Shown piece by piece: positions 1-8,062 of a stretch of DNA of 64,000 nt; within the stretch, counting starts at the first letter, position 1; each line of letters opens with the position of its first letter. The stretch is from Pontibaca methylaminivorans (GTDB lineage: Bacteria; Pseudomonadota; Alphaproteobacteria; Rhodobacterales; Rhodobacteraceae). Made by a program: the position numbers and the translations under genes. The DNA lies in NCBI RefSeq assembly GCF_900156525.1, contig NZ_FTPS01000001.1, positions 1,426,001 to 1,490,000 of the forward strand. Direction: 5' to 3'. The notes under the pieces are model-generated. The model worked only from the letters and a program-made list of their open reading frames with translations, was not told the origin of the DNA and did no database searches.

Positions 1-64
1 TGCGGGCAAATTCCGAAACCTGCGCGGTCTTGCGGATGATTTCGTCCAGGCTTTTCGGCTCCAT
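1..64 (-). CDS. 5' end of an unidentified protein (partial)
   Basis: Only the first 21 codons are inside the window; the gene runs off the left edge. The start is well supported: an ATG at 62-64 on the minus strand sits right behind a strong SD (GGAGGAGG, about 65-74). The visible N-terminus begins MEPKSLDEIIRKTAQ, which is hydrophilic and has no signal peptide, so the product is probably cytoplasmic. This is too short to assign a family. It lies downstream of the small membrane protein gene at 150-470 on the same strand, 85 bases away, and could be co-transcribed with it. Confidence 0.6.
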   Translation of the reverse strand, partial: MEPKSLDEIIRKTAQVSEFAR

Positions 65-149
65 GACCTCCTCCGTTACGCGCGCCGGCGATTGCGGCCG
101 GCCTCTCTCCCGATTCTAGGCCGCCGCCCGCCGTCTCCAAGTGCCGCTG

Positions 150-470
150 TCAGGGCAGGCGCCTTTCCGCGCGGGGCATATCCGCAGAACGGGCGGTGTT
201 TGCGGCGCCGACGGGCGGGCCGGGCCGCGCTCTCCGGCGCCAGAACCGATCCACGATTTCCCGGGTCCAGCCGATGGTGCGGGCCCGGTTCGGGCGCAGC
301 CAGGCCCAGTTTATCATCCCCGCGGGCACGCCGATGACCAGGCCGATCACCCCCGCCCAGACAAAGGTCCAGACGTTGATTTCACCCATCGCAAGCCCCG
401 CCGTCATGGCGACGCCGGCAACACAGGCCACCCAGAGATGAATCAACAGGATGCGAAGCAGCGGAACCAT
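150..470 (-). CDS. small inner-membrane protein of unknown function
   Basis: A 106-residue protein with two hydrophobic segments (about residues 5-27 and 34-56), followed by a basic, proline- and arginine-rich cytoplasmic tail of about 50 residues. The ATG at 470 has a textbook SD (AAAGGAGG) about 5 bases upstream, which argues for a real gene. It is the last gene before the partial gene at the left edge and stands about 410 bases downstream of the Mrp antiporter operon. I do not recognise the family. Small two-helix proteins with a charged tail are common in Rhodobacterales and mostly uncharacterised. No catalytic motif is visible. Confidence 0.65.
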   Translation of the reverse strand: MVPLLRILLIHLWVACVAGVAMTAGLAMGEINVWTFVWAGVIGLVIGVPAGMINWAWLRPNRARTIGWTREIVDRFWRRRARPGPPVGAANTARSADMPRAERRLP

Positions 471-881
471 GGTGTCCTCCTTTACCGATCGTTTCGGTCC
501 CCGGCCCGGCGGGCGAAAACGGCCCGCCTGCGGTCGCGGCCTGGTGTCGCACCTGCGACGGCGGGGCCGGGGCTACATGACATCAACGCCCGCATTGTCG
601 TCTTGTTCCCCGAAATCATGGTGGTCCGCCTGCAAATCCTTGGAAAACCGCGAATGATCGTGGCAGGAGGAGCCATGCCGCCGATCCGCCGCCGCCATCT
701 GCCCTCGCTCGTGTTCAAAGGCCGTCGGGACGATTGGATGATATCGCGTATCGCGCGGCGGCTGCCTGTGCATCGCGGGCCGGCGGCCTGATCGGTGATC
801 CAGCCGGATCCGGGTGCGCTGGTGCGAATGCCGCGCGCGGGACGAATGAGCGGACGCCGGCGCTGACGGGCCCCTGTCCGG
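471..881. other. intergenic region without a recognisable gene
   Basis: A 411-base gap between the Mrp operon end and the small membrane protein gene. Several short open frames exist on both strands, but none has an SD, family resemblance or protein-like composition. It presumably holds the promoter of the 150-470 gene and the transcription end of the mnh operon. I see no convincing hairpin terminator with a U-run. Confidence 0.5.
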
Positions 882-1253
882 TCAGTCGCGAGGTGGGGTA
901 AAGTGCGCCCGCTGCACCGGCGGCAGGGTCGGATCCTCCTTGGTGCGGTCGCGCCGCAGCGCTGCGCGCCCCAGCGTGATCAGCGTCGCCGGGGTCGTGG
1001 CCACCACCAGCACCACGATCACCAGCTCATGCAGGACCACGCGCCCGCCGAGAAAGGAAAACAGCAGCGCCGAGGCCATCGCGATCAGCGTCACCCCGAG
1101 CGTCGTGCCCAGCGTCGGCGCATGCAGGCGCTGATAGAAGGACTGCAGGCGGATCAGCCCGACCGCGCCCAGAAAGGCAAGGGTGGAGCCGAGGATCAGC
1201 AGCACCGCGACCAGCACCAGCACAAGAGGGGGAAGGGCGTCGAAACGGCTCAT
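882..1253 (-). CDS. mnhG: Mrp-type Na+/H+ antiporter subunit G
   Basis: A 123-residue inner-membrane protein of the MnhG/PhaG/MrpG family. Three hydrophobic segments are visible (about residues 10-33, 47-68 and 73-93), and the family-typical stretch [16 protein letters not shown] follows the first helix. Mrp antiporters are multi-subunit exchangers that expel Na+ (or K+) using the proton gradient; G is one of the small accessory subunits. The C-terminal 30 residues are polar and proline-rich. It is the last gene of the operon and its ATG overlaps the end of mnhF by 4 bases, so the two are translationally coupled. Confidence 0.93.
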   Translation of the reverse strand: MSRFDALPPLVLVLVAVLLILGSTLAFLGAVGLIRLQSFYQRLHAPTLGTTLGVTLIAMASALLFSFLGGRVVLHELVIVVLVVATTPATLITLGRAALRRDRTKEDPTLPPVQRAHFTPPRD

Positions 1254-1531
1254 TCGATCACCTCGCCGCGCATGAGGAATTTTGCCAGCGAAACCGTGGT
1301 CACGAAACCAAGCAGCGCGATCACCAGCGCCGCCTCGAAAAAGAACGGGCTGGCATAGCGCATCCCCAGAACGATGATCAGCAGGAGCGCGATGAAATAC
1401 ATCGTGTCCATGCCCAGCACCCGGTCCTGCGCCCGCGGGCCGAGCATCATCCGCCAGCAGGCCAGCACCAGCGCCGCCCCGAGCGCGACCTGCGCATAGA
1501 CAAAGGCGATCTGCAGGAACAGCAGGCTCAT
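1250..1531 (-). CDS. mnhF: Mrp-type Na+/H+ antiporter subunit F
   Basis: A 93-residue protein with three membrane helices (about residues 5-27, 36-56 and 61-81), matching the MnhF/PhaF/MrpF family in size and topology. The conserved short loop between helices 1 and 2 ([14 protein letters not shown]) is present; family members carry a similar acidic/basic loop. Subunit F is needed for assembly or function of the Mrp antiporter complex. The start codon overlaps mnhE by 4 bases and the stop overlaps mnhG by 4 bases, the tight ATGA-type junctions seen through this operon. Confidence 0.93.
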   Translation of the reverse strand: MSLLFLQIAFVYAQVALGAALVLACWRMMLGPRAQDRVLGMDTMYFIALLLIIVLGMRYASPFFFEAALVIALLGFVTTVSLAKFLMRGEVIE

Positions 1532-2016
1532 TCGAAGATCTCCAGCAAAAGCGCCTCGTAGCGTTCGTGGATCTGCCGGGTGAGATAGGCCGCGTCGATC
1601 AGGTCGAGCACATGCAGCATCAGCCGGCCGCTTTCGGGGTCATATTCTACCCAGGTCGTGCCCGGTGTCGAGGTGATGATCACCGCCAGCACGGTCAGCG
1701 CATGGCGGTCGCGCAGGGACATGTCCAGTTCGAGAAAGCTCGCCCGCGCGGCACAGGCGTCGGGCCCGGACAGGATCAGCCGGACCACGGCGATGTTCGA
1801 GCGCACGACATCGACGGAAACGATCCCCAGAAGCCGGATCACCTTGGTCCAGTTGCGGATGCGCACCGCTGGCATGCCGAGCGGCGCCATGGCGAGCCCC
1901 GCGATCAGCGCCACCGCCGCCCCGAGCAGCGCCATGCCCACCGAAAACCGGGTCAGCAGCAGCCAGGCAAGCAGCAGCGTGGCCGACATCAGCGGATGGG
2001 GCACGAGGCGGCTCAT
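1528..2016 (-). CDS. mnhE: Mrp-type Na+/H+ antiporter subunit E
   Basis: A 162-residue protein of the MnhE/PhaE/MrpE family. Two to three hydrophobic segments lie in the first 70 residues, followed by a soluble domain with the typical block [20 protein letters not shown] near residues 108-127 and a C-terminal helix ([10 protein letters not shown]). The length agrees with homologues of about 160 residues. E is an accessory subunit of the Na+/H+ exchanger. It overlaps both neighbours by 4 bases, which indicates coupled translation from the polycistronic mnh message. Confidence 0.93.
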   Translation of the reverse strand: MSRLVPHPLMSATLLLAWLLLTRFSVGMALLGAAVALIAGLAMAPLGMPAVRIRNWTKVIRLLGIVSVDVVRSNIAVVRLILSGPDACAARASFLELDMSLRDRHALTVLAVIITSTPGTTWVEYDPESGRLMLHVLDLIDAAYLTRQIHERYEALLLEIFE

Positions 2017-3734
2017 GGGGCTTCCCCGCTGCCGCCTTCGGCTTCCCGTTCCGCGGCTGCCTCGGCCTTGGCCGGGTCGGCGGTCGGGGTCGAGGTCAGA
2101 ACGGAATCGGCATAGGCCGGGGGCGCAAGCAGGTCCGCGGCCGTCTGTTGCGTATAGCGCATCGCCTGGTTTCCCTGCACCGTCAGGTCGACCAGCACCA
2201 CCAGCAGGATGATCACCGGCGCGCTTTCCAGTGCCAGCACCGGGATCCGGTCGCCGGGCGCCACCCAGAACCGCGCGATGCCGAATCGCAGCAGCGCGAC
2301 CAGCACCGCGAATCCCGATGTCAGCAGGACGGCGATGAAGATCCAGGCGATCACGGGCACCGACCCCGTCGGCCCCGAGGCGCCGGTCACCACGCCCGAG
2401 ATCATGGCGAACTTGCCGATGAAGTTGGAAAAGGGCGGCACTCCGGCCAGCACCCCGGCCAGCATCATGAACGACACCGCCAGACCGATGGTCGAGGCGG
2501 AAAGCGTTATGGCCGGCGCGTCATCGTCCTCGACCGTGTCCATGCCCATCGGTCCCCAGAAATGTTCGGGCTCTTCCGGTTCGGCCTGGGTGTCGGCCTC
2601 CTTGTCGTCGGGGGCCTCGCGCGAGAGGGGCTCGGCCAGCAGGAAAAGCGCACTGATCGCAACGGTCGAGCCGAACAGGTAGTAGAGTGCCCCGCCCAGC
2701 ATCTGTTCGCCGCCGCCGTTCAGTGCAAAGCCGGTGATCGCGACCACCGTTCCCGACGAGATCAGCGTGATATAGCCGGCCTTCAGGGCGAGGCGCGGCA
2801 CCGAGAGGACGCCGAAGGCGCCGTAAGCCATGGTTGCCATGCCGGCGATGGCCAGTGCCGGGCCCCCGAACCCCTCGATCCCGCCCGAGCCGGGCGCATA
2901 GAACAGCATCGACAGCCGCAGGATCGCGTAGGCCCCGACCTTGGACATGATCGCCATCATCGCCGCAGCGGGCGGTGCGGCGGCGGCATAGGTGCGCGGC
3001 AGCCAGAAACAGGCGGGCCAGATCGCCGCCTTGACCAGAAACGCCAGCACGAGGATCCCCGATCCGGTCAGGAACAGCGGCCGCTGCTCCATCTGCAGGT
3101 CGGACAGCAGGCGCGAGATCTCGGCCATGTTCAGCGTTCCCGCCACGCCATAGATCAGCGCGACCCCGATCAGGAACAGCAGCGAGGCCGCGAGGTTGAT
3201 CGCGATGTAAAGCAGCCCGGCCTTGATCCGCTCGGGCCCCGACCCATGCAGCACGAGCCCGTAGGACGAGGCGAGCATGATCTCGAAGAACACGAACAGG
3301 TTGAAGATGTCGCCGGTCAGGAACGATCCGTTCAGCCCGACCAGGAGGAACTGGAACAGCGAATGATAATGCTGCCCCTTTCCCTGCCAGCCCGCCGCCG
3401 TGTAAAGCAGCGCCGGCAGGGCCAGCACCGCGGTCAGCATCACCATCATCGCCGACAGGCGGTCGAGCACCAGCAGGATTCCCATGGGCATCGGCCAGTT
3501 GCCCAGCAGGTAAAGCCGGATGTCGCCCTCGCCCCGCATCCGCTCGAGCAGTTCGACCGAAACCCAGAGCATCGCCAGCACCGAGGCGAGCCCGATCCCG
3601 AGCTTCAGCCAGCGGCGGCTGTCGCTGTAGAACAGCATCAGCGTGCCCGCGAAGAACGGGATCAGCAGCGGCAGGATCAGCAGATGCTCGGGGCTGGCGA
3701 GGATGGTGGTTTCAAAGGAAATGTCCGGGGTCAT
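2013..3734 (-). CDS. mnhD: Mrp-type Na+/H+ antiporter subunit D
   Basis: A 573-residue polytopic membrane protein of the proton-translocating family that includes NuoL/M/N and MrpA/D. The proton_antipo_M signature is clear around residues 130-320 (IFNLFVFFEIMLASSYGLVL near 144-163; LVKAAIWPACFWLPRTYAAA near 233-252). The conserved helix-5 Glu and the Lys of LVKAAIWP are retained, as expected of an active channel subunit. It is longer than the usual roughly 500 residues because of an acidic insertion (about residues 368-408, rich in D/E/P) in a loop and a polar, alanine-rich C-terminal tail. The start overlaps the end of mnhC by 4 bases and the stop overlaps mnhE. Confidence 0.95.
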   Translation of the reverse strand: MTPDISFETTILASPEHLLILPLLIPFFAGTLMLFYSDSRRWLKLGIGLASVLAMLWVSVELLERMRGEGDIRLYLLGNWPMPMGILLVLDRLSAMMVMLTAVLALPALLYTAAGWQGKGQHYHSLFQFLLVGLNGSFLTGDIFNLFVFFEIMLASSYGLVLHGSGPERIKAGLLYIAINLAASLLFLIGVALIYGVAGTLNMAEISRLLSDLQMEQRPLFLTGSGILVLAFLVKAAIWPACFWLPRTYAAAAPPAAAMMAIMSKVGAYAILRLSMLFYAPGSGGIEGFGGPALAIAGMATMAYGAFGVLSVPRLALKAGYITLISSGTVVAITGFALNGGGEQMLGGALYYLFGSTVAISALFLLAEPLSREAPDDKEADTQAEPEEPEHFWGPMGMDTVEDDDAPAITLSASTIGLAVSFMMLAGVLAGVPPFSNFIGKFAMISGVVTGASGPTGSVPVIAWIFIAVLLTSGFAVLVALLRFGIARFWVAPGDRIPVLALESAPVIILLVVLVDLTVQGNQAMRYTQQTAADLLAPPAYADSVLTSTPTADPAKAEAAAEREAEGGSGEAP

Positions 3735-4105
3735 GTCTGGCCCCCCTCGCCCGGTTCGCGCACCCTTGCGCTTTCGACGCCATCGACGTGATCGGTGCCG
3801 GTCGCGCCGCGCGCGGCCATCAGCACCACGAGGAACAGCGCCGTGGTGGCAAAGCCGATCACGATCGCCGTGAGCACCAGCGCCTGCGGCACCGGGTCGG
3901 AATAGGCGGTCGGATCGACGAAGCCGCCCTTGGGCATGACCGGCGGCGCGCCGATCCGGGGGCGGCCCATGCCGAAGATGAACAGGTTCACGCCATAGGA
4001 CAGCAGGCAGAGGCCGATGATCACCTGATAGCTGCGCGGCCGCATCAGCAGCCAGAGCCCCGATCCGATCAGCACGCCGATTGCAATGGCCAGGATCAGC
4101 TGCAT
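3731..4105 (-). CDS. mnhC: Mrp-type Na+/H+ antiporter subunit C
   Basis: A 124-residue protein homologous to NuoK, with three membrane helices (about residues 1-22, 28-50 and 74-97). The NuoK/MnhC-like motif IIGLCLLSYGVNLFIF is at about 32-47. The reading frame is open further upstream, but the ATG at 4105, one base after the mnhAB stop at 4107-4109, gives the family-typical N-terminus MQLILAIAIG and is clearly the start. The stop overlaps mnhD by 4 bases. The C-terminal 25 residues are polar. Confidence 0.95.
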   Translation of the reverse strand: MQLILAIAIGVLIGSGLWLLMRPRSYQVIIGLCLLSYGVNLFIFGMGRPRIGAPPVMPKGGFVDPTAYSDPVPQALVLTAIVIGFATTALFLVVLMAARGATGTDHVDGVESARVREPGEGGQT

Positions 4106-4106
4106 G

Positions 4107-7022
4107 TCACACCGCCTCTTCCCGGGGTCCGCCCGCTCCGGCCGGTTCGGGCCCGGGCTCTTCGGGGTCCACATCGGCCAGCGCGACGCCGCTGCCCTTG
4201 CGCACCCGCAGCGACTGGTGGGCGATGGCGATCAGCATCAGCACCGTCGCGCCGACCACCGTGGCAAAGACGCCGAGGTCGAACAGCAGCGCCGTCGCCG
4301 CCGGGGCACGGCCGATCACCGGCAGGTCGACATATTGCGCGTGCTGGGTCAGGAAGGGATAGCCGAACAGCCAGGCCCCGACCCCGACCAGCATGGCCAG
4401 CGTCAGCCCCGCCGCCATCCAGCGCACGGGAAGGACGATGATACGTGCCTCGACCCAGCGGACGTCGCGGGCGAGATATTGCAGCAGAAGCCCGATGGCC
4501 AGTGTGACACCGGCAGCGAAACCGCCCCCGGGCAGGTCGTGGCCGCGGAAGAACAGGTAGGCGGAGGCAAGGACCGTCGCGGCAAAGACCCAGTTCATGA
4601 TGATCGCGGTCACATACATGAAATCGGTGGATCCGCCGCTGTCCATGATCCGCTGCGAATTGGGGACGCCGGCGCTCGCCGGGGCGGGGCGGAAGCGGCG
4701 CAGCAGCACGAAGACCGTCAGAGCCACGATGCTGAGAACGGTGATTTCCCCGAACGTGTCGAAGGCGCGGAAATCCACCAGGATGACATTGACGACATTG
4801 GTGCCCCCGCCCTCGTCGTAGGAGTTGCGCAGGAACCAGTCGCCGACGGTCAGCCCCGAGGGCATCGCCATCACCGCATAGGCCATCGCCGTCATGCCCA
4901 TGCCGCCCAGGATCGCGATCAGCAGGTCGCTGCCGCGGCGGATTCGGGCCCGCATGTCGCGGTCGCCCGGGATGCGCTCGTTGCGCTGCGGCAGCCAGCG
5001 CAGCCCGAGCAGCAGCAGCACCGTGGTCACGATCTCGACCAGAAGCTGGGTCACCGCGAGATCCGGCGCCGAGAGCCACACGAAGCTCACGCAGGTGACC
5101 ATCCCCGCCCCGCTCATCAGGATCAGCGCGGCGAAGCGGTGATACTTTGCCTGCCAGGCCGCGCCGATCGCGCAGGCGCCGCCGACCAGCCACAACAGCG
5201 CGAAGAGCACTTCCGACAGGCCGATTTCCGGGGTCCGCGGCCACCAGCGGGTGCCCGGCAGCACCAGGATCCCGATCAGCGCCGCAAGCAGCACCAGGAT
5301 GCGCAGCTGGACCTGCACATGGGTCGTGCCGAACGCCGCGGTCAGCATCTGCGGCAGGGTGCGGGTGGCGACCTGCAGCAGGCGCTCGAACATGGCGACG
5401 GCGTCGATGCGCACCATCACGCGCGGCTCCTGCGGTCTGCGGCGCAGAAGGACGTAAAGCAGGGCGCCGCCGCCATAGGCCGCGAGGCTCATCATCAGCG
5501 CCGGGGTCAGCCCGTGCCAGAGCCGGATGTGCAGTTGCGGCGCAAGCGGCCCGATGATCGCCGAACCGACCGAAAACAGCAGCCGTTCGGTGGCGCCGGG
5601 AAACAGCCCGATGGTCAGGCAGCCGGCGGCCAGCACGGCAACCGGCAGCCACATCAGCGGGCGGGGGTCGTGCGGCTTTTCAACCGGCAGATCGTCGGGC
5701 GGCGGGCCGAGAAAGGCGCCGATCGCCAGTTTCAGCGAATAGGTCACGCCGGCCGCCGCTCCGATCACGGCCAGCGCGATGAAGATCTGGCCGGGCCAAC
5801 CGTTCGCACCCAACTGATGGGCGGCATCGAGAAACATCTCTTTCGACAGGAATCCGTTCAGGAACGGCAGCCCCGCCATGGCCGCGGCGGTGAGCGCCGT
5901 GAGCAGCGCGGTGATCGGCATCAGCCGGACCAGTCCCGACAGGCGGCGCAGATCGCGCGCGCCGGTTTCGTGGTCGATGATGCCGGCGATCATGAACAGC
6001 GCGGCCTTGAACATGGCGTGGTTGATGATGTGAAACACCGCGACGGTGATCGCAAAGGGCGTTCCGATCCCGGCCAGGGCGGTGATCAGCCCGAGGTGGC
6101 TGATGGTGGAATAGGCCAGCAGTTCCTTGAGTTCGGAGCGGAACATGGCGATGACCGCGCCCATCGTCATGGTGATGATGCCGGTTCCCGCGACCAGCCA
6201 GAGCCACCAGTCGGTGCCCGCCAGCGCCGGCGCAAAGCGCAGCATCAGGAACACCCCGGCCTTGACCATCGTTGCCGAATGCAGATAGGCGCTGACCGGC
6301 GTCGGCGCCGCCATGGCGCCGGGCAGCCAGAAATGGAACGGGAACTGCGCCGATTTGGTGAAGGCGCCCAGCAGGAACAGTATCAGCACCGGCAGATAAA
6401 GCGCGTGTTCCCGGATCTGCTCCCCCGCTTCCAGCACGGATTCGATTTCGTAACTGCCGGTGATCTCGCCCAGGAGGATCATCGCCGCCAGCAGGCAGAG
6501 CCCGCCCGAGGCGGTCACGATCAGCGAATGGCGCGCCCCGTCGCGGGCCTCGGCCTTCTGGCTCCAGTAACTGATGAGCAGGAACGACATGTAGGTCGTC
6601 AGCTCCCAGAACACGACCAGCATGATGATGTTGCCCGAAAGCACGATCCCCGACATCGCCCCGGTAAAGCCGAGCAGGCTGGCATAGAACCGCGGGGCCG
6701 GGTCTTCGGACGAAAGATAGCAATGGGCAAAGGTCACGACCAGCAGCCCGATCCCCGCCACCAGCCCGATGAACAGCGCCGCAAAGGCGTCGATCCGGAA
6801 CCGCAGGTTCAGGCCGATCGTATCGACCCAGTCGATGCTGCGGATGATCGGGCCGTTCGAAAGCTCGGGCGCCAGAACCGACAGGATCGCCAGCATCAGC
6901 ACCATGGTCATCCCGGCAAGCCATGCCCCCGCGTTGTGGGCGCGCGCATGCAGCGTCACTACCGCAACCGCCATCAGAAATGGCAGGATGACGAGAGTGA
7001 TCAGCAGGCTTTCATAATTCAT
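4107..7022 (-). CDS. mnhA: Mrp-type Na+/H+ antiporter, fused subunits A and B
   Basis: A 971-residue protein, the largest subunit of the Mrp exchanger. Residues 1-600 are a NuoL-like core with the proton_antipo signatures (SGNIIMLVVFWELTTYMSFL near 124-143; FTKSAQFPFHFWLPGAMAAP near 221-240). Residues about 600-770 match the MrpA C-terminal extension (MbhD/MbhE-like). From about residue 795 a typical MrpB domain follows (YVTAIIMNWVFAATVL, then PGGGFAAGVTLAIGLLLQ). The A-B fusion is the arrangement known for alphaproteobacterial PhaAB, which accounts for six rather than seven genes. The ATG at 7022 begins MNYESLLITL; mnhC follows one base after the stop. The residues beyond 930 are polar and charged. 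Confidence 0.95.
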   Translation of the reverse strand: MNYESLLITLVILPFLMAVAVVTLHARAHNAGAWLAGMTMVLMLAILSVLAPELSNGPIIRSIDWVDTIGLNLRFRIDAFAALFIGLVAGIGLLVVTFAHCYLSSEDPAPRFYASLLGFTGAMSGIVLSGNIIMLVVFWELTTYMSFLLISYWSQKAEARDGARHSLIVTASGGLCLLAAMILLGEITGSYEIESVLEAGEQIREHALYLPVLILFLLGAFTKSAQFPFHFWLPGAMAAPTPVSAYLHSATMVKAGVFLMLRFAPALAGTDWWLWLVAGTGIITMTMGAVIAMFRSELKELLAYSTISHLGLITALAGIGTPFAITVAVFHIINHAMFKAALFMIAGIIDHETGARDLRRLSGLVRLMPITALLTALTAAAMAGLPFLNGFLSKEMFLDAAHQLGANGWPGQIFIALAVIGAAAGVTYSLKLAIGAFLGPPPDDLPVEKPHDPRPLMWLPVAVLAAGCLTIGLFPGATERLLFSVGSAIIGPLAPQLHIRLWHGLTPALMMSLAAYGGGALLYVLLRRRPQEPRVMVRIDAVAMFERLLQVATRTLPQMLTAAFGTTHVQVQLRILVLLAALIGILVLPGTRWWPRTPEIGLSEVLFALLWLVGGACAIGAAWQAKYHRFAALILMSGAGMVTCVSFVWLSAPDLAVTQLLVEIVTTVLLLLGLRWLPQRNERIPGDRDMRARIRRGSDLLIAILGGMGMTAMAYAVMAMPSGLTVGDWFLRNSYDEGGGTNVVNVILVDFRAFDTFGEITVLSIVALTVFVLLRRFRPAPASAGVPNSQRIMDSGGSTDFMYVTAIIMNWVFAATVLASAYLFFRGHDLPGGGFAAGVTLAIGLLLQYLARDVRWVEARIIVLPVRWMAAGLTLAMLVGVGAWLFGYPFLTQHAQYVDLPVIGRAPAATALLFDLGVFATVVGATVLMLIAIAHQSLRVRKGSGVALADVDPEEPGPEPAGAGGPREEAV

Positions 7023-7057
7023 CCGCTCAGGGCTTCCCGGCTAGGTTGCGGAGTTTT

Positions 7058-7086
7058 CTTATAGGGCGCGTCTCGTTTCAACACAA
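7058..7086 (-). promoter_or_regulatory. candidate sigma70-type promoter of the mnh operon
   Basis: On the minus strand a -35 box TTGTGT (7081-7086) and a -10 box TATAAG (7058-7063) are separated by exactly 17 bases. The -10 box is 36 bases upstream of the mnhAB ATG. This is the best promoter-like pair in the gap. It is based on consensus spacing only. Confidence 0.5.
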
Positions 7087-7405
7087 CGCGAGCAAGGGCG
7101 AAAAGTTGTAACAGTTCAGTCAGGTGGAAGATTTTTGCCTGTCCCGCGCGGTTTCTGCCCGGGGTTGCGGCGCGACCGGTCCGCTCCGGTCCCGGCTGCG
7201 CGTGTGGCCGCCTTCGCCGGCGCCGTCTCGCACCGGCCCGCGGCGCGCTGCGCCCGCTCAACCCTGGCGGCATCGCGCCCGGTGCGCTGCTCGTGAAATG
7301 CGGGACGGGCACCGGTCGGCCTTGCGCTCCGGTAGCGATTGCGGAACTCTGCGGGACAGGGACGGGCGTTGCAATTCGTTGCAATTCCAGGAGGGGAGCG
7401 CGGGG
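7087..7405. other. intergenic region between the mnh promoter and the CAP-domain gene
   Basis: About 320 bases, very GC-rich from 7180 onward. Open frames cross it on both strands, but they lack an SD and look like compositional artefacts; the plus-strand frame is only the upstream extension of the CAP-domain gene. Nothing else is recognisable. Confidence 0.5.
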
Positions 7406-7882
7406 ATGAATTCGATCCGGGCCGTGTTCGCGGCATTGCTTGTGGCATCGCTTCTGCCCGCGCCTGCGGCAGCCGCGCCCTGCACGACGCCGGATCCGTC
7501 GGGGCAGGTCGTGGCGCAGGTGATCCGGTCGATCAACACGCTGCGCCTGCAGGCCGGGCTCGTGCAGCTCCGGCCTTCTGCCGCACTGGCCCGGGCGGCG
7601 CAGGATCACGCCTGCGACCTGGCGGCACAGGGCCGGATTTCGCATGTCGGCAGCAACGGGAGCCGCCTTGCCGACCGGCTGGCCCGCACCGGGCAGGGCT
7701 TTGGAAGCGCGCGGGAAAACGTCGCGCAGGGGCCGCCCGGTCATGATGTCGTCGCGTCATGGATGGGGTCGCGGGGACATCGGGCCAATCTTCTGGCAGG
7801 AGATCTGCGCGAGATCGGGCTCGGCGCGGCGCTTGGTGCGAACGGGCATGTCTTCTGGGTGATGACCGCCACCGGCCCCTGA
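7406..7882 (+). CDS. secreted CAP (SCP-like) domain protein
   Basis: A 158-residue protein with a clear Sec signal peptide (about residues 1-22, ending PAPAAAA), so exported. The rest is a CAP/SCP domain: INTLRLQAGLVQLRPSAAL at about 37-55, the His of QDHACDLAA, SHVGSNG, RENVAQG, ASWMGSRGHRANLL and the C-terminal FWVMTAT. Bacterial CAP proteins are extracellular or periplasmic with generally unknown activity. The frame is open 94 codons further upstream, but the ATG at 7406 is chosen because it gives the signal peptide and follows GGAGGGGAG. It stands alone, divergent from the mnh operon. Confidence 0.9.
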   Translation: MNSIRAVFAALLVASLLPAPAAAAPCTTPDPSGQVVAQVIRSINTLRLQAGLVQLRPSAALARAAQDHACDLAAQGRISHVGSNGSRLADRLARTGQGFGSARENVAQGPPGHDVVASWMGSRGHRANLLAGDLREIGLGAALGANGHVFWVMTATGP

Positions 7883-7896
7883 GCCGGCGCGGACAC

Positions 7897-7911
7897 GGGC
7901 GGAGTCCGCCC
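7897..7911 (+). terminator. weak hairpin after the CAP-domain gene
   Basis: A six-base-pair GC stem (GGGCGG/CCGCCC) with an AGT loop lies 15 bases after the stop codon. It is followed only by CTTGCC, not a U-run, so intrinsic termination would be inefficient. Confidence 0.3.
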
Positions 7912-8062
7912 CTTGCCGATCTGCTCGTAAACTCTTTGCGTGCGATAACAAATCCGTTACGCTCCTCCACCAGCGGCCGGCCGGCCATGCGAAACGGGGT
8001 GCGCCGGACCATTTGCGGACCGGTCGCGCTGCAGGTGCAAACAAGTGTAAAAGGTGTGTTCC

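Noticed and set aside
4086-7064. A very long open frame (about 990 codons) on the plus strand opposite mnhAB
   Set aside because: The product is rich in Arg, Gln, His and Asp with no family features. It is the antisense shadow expected opposite a GC-rich membrane-protein gene.
7019-7744. A minus-strand open frame spanning the mnh promoter and the CAP-domain gene
   Set aside because: It overlaps a real secreted protein gene on the other strand and has no protein-like features.
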